Below are positions 57,218 to 62,000 of a stretch of 62,000 bases of DNA, piece by piece. Each line of letters begins with the position of its first letter. Position 1 is the first letter of the stretch. The position numbers were made by a program, and so were the translations under genes. Source of the DNA: Cryptomeria japonica. Lineage: Eukaryota; Streptophyta; Pinopsida; Cupressales; Cupressaceae. The stretch spans positions 719,897,867 through 719,959,866 of the forward strand of contig NC_081413.1 of assembly GCF_030272615.1 (NCBI RefSeq), read 5' to 3'. A model generated the notes under the pieces. It was given only the letters and a program-made list of their open reading frames with translations, had not been told where the DNA came from and did no database searches.

Positions 57218-58037
57218 TAAAGGTATATTCTTAATTCAATCCAACTACTTGAAGGAGTTACTAAAGAAATTTGGGATGGAGAACTCTAAACTAGTAAGCA
57301 CACCTATGACTACAAATGACAAATTATCACTAAGGGATGAATCTACACCTGTTAATCCAACTAGGTACAAATATATGATAGGAGGTCTACTGTATTTGAC
57401 ACAAACAAGACCTGATATTATGAATGCAGTATGTATTGTTTCAAGATTTCAAAGTAATCCTAGAGAAAATCATGAATCGGCAGTAAAAAGGATTTTCCTG
57501 TACTTACAAGGCACTAGAAATCTTGGCTTATGGTATCCTAGAGATGAAAACTTTGAATTATGTGCATACATAGATGCAAATTGGGCAGGAGATGTGGATG
57601 ACAGAAAAAGCACCACTGGCGAAGCATTTTTTCTTGGAAGCAGATTAATTTCTTGGTTGAGTAAGAAACAAAGTTGCACATCTTTATCAACAACATAATC
57701 AGAATATGTTGCAGCAGCAACTAACTGTACACAGGTATTATGGCTTAAGCAAATGTTGAAGGGCATAAAGGTAAAATGCAAGGAACCTATAACTATCTAT
57801 TGTGACAACACTACAGCAATTGATATATCTAAGAATCTGGTACTACATTCTAAAACTAAACATGTTTCTATCAAATTGAATTTTCTGAAAGAGAATGTTG
57901 AACCAAAATAAGTAAAACTGGTTTATGTGAATACTAAAGAGTAGATTGCAGATATTTTCACTAAGCCTTTGCCTAAGGAGACCTTTGAATATCTTAGAGA
58001 CCACCTTGGGGTCATACCCCCACCGATAGAGACTTAG
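57198..58037 (+). pseudogene. pol: E5 pol: RNase H
   Basis: An open part to 57,698 carries TRPDIMNAVCIVSRFQ, DANWAGDVDDRKSTTG and STT before a TAA. Then ESEYVAAATNCTQ, IYCDNTTAIDISKN, HSKTKHVSIKLNFLKE and a TAA near 57,909, a TAG near 57,942 (CAG) and DIFTKPLPKETFEYL. Active-site acids are legible. Confidence 0.9.
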
Positions 58038-58197
58038 ACAGTTGATGATTATCATCAACCGGCAGAACTAACAGAGAAATCTTTTACTCTAGCTTTGATG
58101 AGGAGAGCTACTTCTTAGGGGGAGTAGTTGGCATACTGAATTGGTTGGTATTTTGTATTTGAACCTGGATTTTGTATTGGTTTTGGCATTTGATGTC

Positions 58198-58409
58198 AAA
58201 GGGGGAGAGATTGATATGGAAAAACATAAGGAAAACACATGTTACTCTTAGGGGAAGATATTGTTACTTTGGAGAGATTGATTCTGAATTTTGATTTTTG
58301 GTTATCATCTCTTTTGGGAGATTATTGGTTTATTGGTATTTGGCATTTTTGTTTTGGCACTTGGATGGTTTTTCCATCTTGTGTTGCCATAAATGCCAAA
58401 GGGGGAGAT
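58198..58409 (+). other. E5 doubled polypurine tract
   Basis: AAAGGGGGAGAGA at 58,198-58,210 and AAAGGGGGAGAT at 58,398-58,409 touching the 3' LTR. Confidence 0.85.
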
Positions 58410-59466
58410 TGTTGTTATTTTGGTATGGTTTTGTCATTGATGTCAACACCTATCAACACTTATCAACTCTGGCACTTTGGAGGATCAGCAATGTTCATCG
58501 GAAAGCAAGTGACTTATGTAGAGTCACCGGTATCTGGTACACCGGCAGGATATATTATTCATCGGCACTTGTAATGACATGGAAAACATCTGGTTATGTC
58601 GAAGATATCATTTGGACACTTTGTCTTGGAGATTTGTTCATTGGAATATTTGTATTTGCATATTTGTTGTTACCGACAAATAGATCCAGGTTATGCACCG
58701 ACAGGCTTATCTATTCCAGATTAGCATGGCATGCTTTGGAGATGATTTTGTTGTTATTGTAAATGCATTAAGCTGACATTTTGAATTGGATATTGCATCA
58801 GTTATTGATTTACTTGTAATTATTTTATTTTAATATCTTTTAGAGCCGAACTACTAAAATTGGTCTTAGGTTATGGTATATATGTAATATCTTATTTGTA
58901 AGATCAATATGCGGTAGGGATAAGGAATTGTAAGAAGGTATATGCGAGAATAAGCAGAGCTATACACACAGACATCATTTGAAGGTGAAGCAAGGTTTTT
59001 GTAAAGACAGTCAGAACTACACTGGTACTAAATCCAGCATATGAAGATGCTATTTTGAGTAGTACATCATTATTGGATTTAACCATCCAATTGTAGTCAA
59101 TGTGACTCCTATTTATGTTTGAGAAGTGAGCTCTAGGCACTTGGCCTTTCTACATGTGCAGACCCCATTTGTATGCACATACTATTTGCAGTAGTATCAT
59201 CTGATTGTGGGTAAGGTTTCCCATCATGGTTTTTCCCCTTACAGGGTTTCCACGTACAAATATTGGTGTTATGTGTTGTAGATGTTATTGCATTTCTGTT
59301 TCATGCATTAATCTTTACCAGAATTGTAATTAACTGATAAACTGTCTATCGGCATAAAGTTTTGTTTACCAATATTAAGCATTAAGGTTGGTTAAGTTGT
59401 TTTTGGTTTGAATTTATTTAACAACTGATTCATCCCCCCCCTCTTAGTTGTCTTCGGGACCTAACA
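58410..59466 (+). repeat. E5 3' LTR
   Basis: TGTTGTTATTTTGG to GGACCTAACA. Hairpin at 59,420-59,452; the C run is shorter than in the 5' LTR. Confidence 0.95.
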
Positions 59467-59583
59467 AACAACATACAAAATAGTCATCATACATAAATAT
59501 AATCTCTATGCACAATAGACATATACCGGTTGCATCAAGCAAACACACATTACCAGTTTAGTTCAAATGATCATATGCCAACA
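59467..59583 (-). repeat. E4 5' LTR, outer part
   Basis: Resumes AACAACATACAAAATAG and ends ATATGCCAACA at the E4 target duplication TATTT (59,584-59,588). Confidence 0.9.
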
Positions 59584-59588
59584 TATTT

Positions 59589-60575
59589 TGCCTATAAATA
59601 TTGGACCAGTTACTAGTCCAGCCCTGGTGCATGTTATGCTAGGACCTTTATCGTATAATCTTCTCTTGGGTAGACCTTGGATTCATCCTTTAGGAGTGGT
59701 CTATTCTACCCTTCATGGTTCTATTAAGTTTGTTGCTAACAATCAGGTAGTTAAAATCAAGGCTAATCATGACGCTATGCCCTTATGTCAAATTGTAGCA
59801 GCTGGTAATGCCTTGGTTACACCTAACTTTCAAAAATATATTCCATCTTTATCTTTTAATATGCTGAAAACTATTCTGATGGACCCTCCTAAAGAGGAAA
59901 CCCATGAGAAGGTTGTCCCTAAACAAGATCCTCCTAAAATAGAAAGTCCTAAGTCTACTCCTCAATCAAATGCATTTCTTGGTGATGATTGGGGTTCCTT
60001 AGAATTTACAAGCTCATTTATTGGAGAATATAAAGTCAACCCTATCCACCTTAACTTTCCAAAAGTATCATTCACACCCACTATCAAAGATAATTATTCT
60101 TTTGTACCGTGAGATCATGTGAACACCATTGGCTATACCATTAAAGGTGACCCTCCCCCTTTGGAGGAGTTGCAATCACATTATGGTCTAGGGTTCAATA
60201 TTTCTTCCAAGTATGGATACAAAGGAGATGGTCTTGAGAACATGGATGAAGGAGTTAAGTTCCCTTAGAAATTGAAATTACACTCTTTTACAGTGGGTTT
60301 AGGTTACAAAGATTCTCCTTTGTCTTCATCCCCTTCATTCTCTAATGTTCCTATATCTTCTTCTTCTTGTGAGAAGTCAAACTCTTCTCCCCAAGAGAAA
60401 GGGTTACTCCTTTCTCCTCATCCTTTATCTAAGCAAGAACATGTCTTGTAGTGGATTCTCAAGGATTGCTTGATTACTCTTCCTCCTCCTATACATAATA
60501 AGTCTCCTAAGAAAAAATCATTATGTGCATACCATTAAGTGCTTGGACATTCCACTAGTGAATGTTTTTGGCTTG
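59589..60575 (+). pseudogene. pol: gypsy protease C-terminal half, G-patch-like segment and linker
   Basis: The frame continues that of 39,958: INIGPVTSPALVHVM and YNLLLGRPWIHPLGVVYSTL, the standard flap and C-terminal block of Tat-type proteases. From about 60,170 a glycine-rich segment (HYGLGFNISSKYGYKGDGL ... VGLGYKDSP) resembles the G-patch found after the protease in such elements. A Ser/Pro-rich linker and a CCHH-like C-x2-H-x4-H-x4-C motif (LCAYH..LGHSTSEC, about 60,518-60,562) follow. Stops lie at 60,112, 60,268, 60,450 and 60,536. E7 interrupts directly after the last motif. Confidence 0.8.
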
Positions 60576-61695
60576 ATGATGATTTTTGTATTGGATGACT
60601 TTATGTGTTGTCATTGATGGAACACATATACACACACATATTGGTTAAGTCAAATCGGTACTACTCCTAAGTCTTTGTATTGCAAACTGATATCATTTGT
60701 ATAGAGAAGTCCAACCAGTATGAAGGTGTCTAAACTGGTATATGTTGACAACCAGTATATGCAGGAATGACAATTAGTTTTGGTCAATTCCACTGACACT
60801 AGTTTCAAGATGCAATGAAGATCGGTAAGGAGATGAATGGAGGAAAATCGATATATGAGTTGGAAGCGATTAACACTCAACCGGTATCGGTGTTAAAATT
60901 GGTTTCACAGATTGTGTGATGAGTTATCATCGGTCATGATGAATTATCTCTAACTGATAGTTTTAGCAGTGATCTGTGATATGTTATGGAAGATTGTCTA
61001 GATACACTGAACCTAGGAAATTGTGATGAGGTTCTTGAGGCTGACATGAAATCTAATGTCTATAAAAAGACATTGTGATGAACTACTTTTATGATGCAAG
61101 ATACGAGTTGTGTTAAGAATTAGAGTTGATGTGAATTGCAGAGTATGTCGGTGATGCAGTATTGAGTCAGTAGAAAAGGATCTATACAAGCAAGATGTGT
61201 TATTTCTCGATCATACCACATGTTTTCTAATCATTACAGTAGTTTAAATCCCCTAACCGGGTAAGCTCTAACAATATTTATTGTACAAATCCTCTAACCA
61301 AGTGATCCATTATTTTGGATTTGAAATTCTCTATCGAGGTTACTCCTAATAGGGTATTACCTTTAACTAGGTATAGCTCCTAACAGGGCATTGGAATCTC
61401 TAATAGAATTTGCTCCCAAAAGAGCACTTTGTAGACCTTAATCGGTCAGTTACCTATTTTTGCAAATAGTTAACTTGTGAGTCCCATCTTACCGTGGTTT
61501 TCCTAGTTGGGTTTTCCACGTATAAACACTTGTGTTATGTGAATGTTTTACTTGTTGTGAATATCATTATAACACTTTGGATTGCATGCAAAGTTTTAAG
61601 TAAACTAGTCAATTATTTTTACCCATCTGGGTTTAAAGTGTTGTTTTTTCTAGCACTGATTCACCCCCCCCCCCCAGTGCTTTATAAGTCTATCA
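60576..61695 (+). repeat. E7 5' LTR
   Basis: About 1.1 kb, ending GTCTATCA before the primer site. TATAAAAAG at 61,061-61,069 is a good TATA box. The GTGGTTTTCC..CCACGTA module is at 61,492-61,522. The hairpin AGCACTG/CAGTGCT around a C run is at 61,652-61,681. The last 45 bases correspond to the E4 LTR end. Confidence 0.75.
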
Positions 61696-61697
61696 AT

Positions 61698-61709
61698 TGG
61701 TATCAGATC
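61698..61709 (+). other. E7 primer binding site
   Basis: TGGTATCAGATC, 11 of 12 to the initiator tRNA complement. Confidence 0.8.
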
Positions 61710-61765
61710 CTAACTTCATTAAGGCCTAACCACTTGGAAGGAAACCCTAAAGTTAGTACAGGGGA

Positions 61766-62000
61766 ATGATTTATAGAGAGATGGATAGAGTACTTGATGC
61801 AACCAGGGAAGAGCTTGAAACCCTAAGAGGTAGATTCAAAGCTTTACAAGTAAAGAGGAAAGAGTTGACTGAGCAATTACTGGAGATCTCTGATAATAGT
61901 TCTTTAGATGAGGCCAATATTGATGCACTGGTTGAAGAAGTGGAGAAACTGAATGGTGAAAAGCTAAACCTGAGGAGAGAACTTGAAGCCCTGACAATCT
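61766..62000 (+). CDS. E7 coiled-coil protein, 5' part (runs off the window)
   Basis: The Met at 61,766, 56 bases after the primer site, opens at least 78 codons without a stop to the window edge. It starts MIYREMDRVLDATREELETL, continues with a Lys/Glu/Leu-rich heptad pattern, and reads SLDEANIDALVEEVEKLNGE. Over the last 32 complete codons it differs from the E4 copy at 10 synonymous codons and only 1 replacement codon (Leu for Thr). Its position is that of gag, but the sequence has no copia gag pattern. It may be intact, which would make it the best reference for the family. Function unknown. Confidence 0.75.
   Translation, partial: MIYREMDRVLDATREELETLRGRFKALQVKRKELTEQLLEISDNSSLDEANIDALVEEVEKLNGEKLNLRRELEALTI

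Larger units (their letters stand above)
52768..59466 (+). mobile_element. E5: youngest Ty1/copia element, same family as E1
   Basis: 6,699 bp, complete with both LTRs (1,058 and 1,057 bp, about 15 substitutions plus a C-run length change). It lies in E4's right LTR; flanks are GACAA (52,763-52,767) and AACAA (59,467-59,471), a 5-bp duplication with one change. The uninterrupted site is in E4's left LTR (ATGACAACATAC, near 41,090). Gag and pol are closest to E1. Despite the near-identical LTRs, the coding region has about 11 stops and 2 frameshifts. Confidence 0.95.
39959..59583 (-). mobile_element. E4: non-copia-coding LTR retrotransposon, host of E5 and E6
   Basis: E4 is bounded by TATTT on both sides (39,954-39,958 and 59,584-59,588), and the gypsy frame reads across the empty site. 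Its LTRs are 1.25 kb and differ by about 12-13%. Between them only about 2.8 kb is E4's own: a coiled-coil ORF next to the primer site and a charged ORF before the polypurine tract. No gag, integrase or reverse transcriptase is seen. E6 was inserted in the interior and some E4 sequence may have been lost with the end of E6's 3' LTR, so absence of pol is suggestive, not proven. E7 is a relative. Confidence 0.85.
37598..60575 (+). mobile_element. Ty3/gypsy retrotransposon of Tat type, multiply interrupted
   Basis: The coding pieces are 37,847-38,259, 39,299-39,958 and 59,589-60,575. They are separated by a 1.04-kb inverted-repeat transposon and by the 19.6-kb E4 nest. The frame continues directly across both insertions once one target duplication is removed. 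The protease and post-protease layout (GRPWIH block followed by a glycine-rich G-patch-like segment) is known from plant Tat elements. Reverse transcriptase and integrase are not in the window: E7 interrupts first. It is the oldest layer on the right side. Confidence 0.8.
60576..62000 (+). mobile_element. E7: LTR element of the E4 family, 5' end
   Basis: Its LTR end, leader and first ORF resemble E4 in the same order. It is inserted in the gypsy element and runs off the window, so no second LTR or target duplication can be read. The exact left edge is uncertain (TG at 60,574, 60,577 or 60,587). Confidence 0.75.

Noticed and set aside
39959-59583. The nest read as one giant retroelement with extra genes
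   Set aside because: Separate target duplications, internal LTR pairs and opposite orientations show independent insertions.

Overview
The window reads as plant nuclear repeat DNA. It is AT-rich, has no compact cellular gene that I can recognise, and consists mainly of nested, decayed LTR retrotransposons with 5-bp target duplications, tRNA-iMet primer sites (TGGTATCAGAGC) and plant Ty1/copia and Ty3/gypsy signatures. The depth of nesting suggests a large genome, plausibly a gymnosperm, but nothing here fixes the species.

Layout. (1) 1-13,075: two broken minus-strand genes (about 1,625-5,175 and 8,695-11,877) encode diverged copies of one large protein family that I do not recognise. Around them lie three copies of a TCGATGA-rich repeat (190-745, 7,056-7,290, 12,120-12,744), a degenerate array of about 128-bp units (5,576-6,735), an orphan LTR (7,973-8,262) and a 58-bp-arm palindrome (12,685-12,819). 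(2) 13,076-28,111: copia element E1 (+), with a truncated 5' LTR and a 1.3-kb foreign insertion in its protease. Its 3' LTR is split by a complete copia element E2 (20,175-27,918, target duplication TTGTG). (3) 28,112-29,345: no feature seen. (4) 29,346-36,230: copia element E3 (-), lacking its 3' LTR and carrying a solo LTR (33,337-34,427, target duplication CGCAT) in gag. (5) 36,354-60,575: a Ty3/gypsy element of Tat type, split by a 1.04-kb inverted-repeat transposon (38,260-39,296) and, inside the protease region, by a 19.6-kb nest (39,959-59,583, target duplication TATTT). The nest consists of E4 (-), an LTR element with no visible pol; E6 (+ copia, 43,476-51,143) inserted in E4's interior; a minus-strand solo LTR (43,946-44,740, target duplication TTGAT) inside E6's 5' LTR; and the young copia element E5 (52,768-59,466) in E4's right LTR. 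(6) From about 60,576 to the window end: E7 (+), a second member of the E4 family, entering its coding region.

How it fits together. By eye the LTR pairs differ by about 1.4% (E5), 4% (E2), 10% (E1), 12-13% (E4) and 13% (E6), which agrees with the nesting order. All copia gag-pol copies are dead: stops, mostly TGG, CAG or CGA changed to TAG, TGA or TAA, plus frameshifts. They look closest to the Sirevirus side of Ty1/copia, with a doubled polypurine tract.

Candidates for undescribed biology: the E4/E7 family, whose coiled-coil ORF shows 10 synonymous against 1 replacement codon change over 32 codons; the large unknown protein family at the left; a hairpin with a C-rich loop at the 3' end of nearly every LTR, with stem sequences that change together between families; and E5, whose LTRs are young but whose coding region carries about 11 stops and 2 frameshifts, one stop shared with E1, suggesting it was mobilised in trans when already defective.
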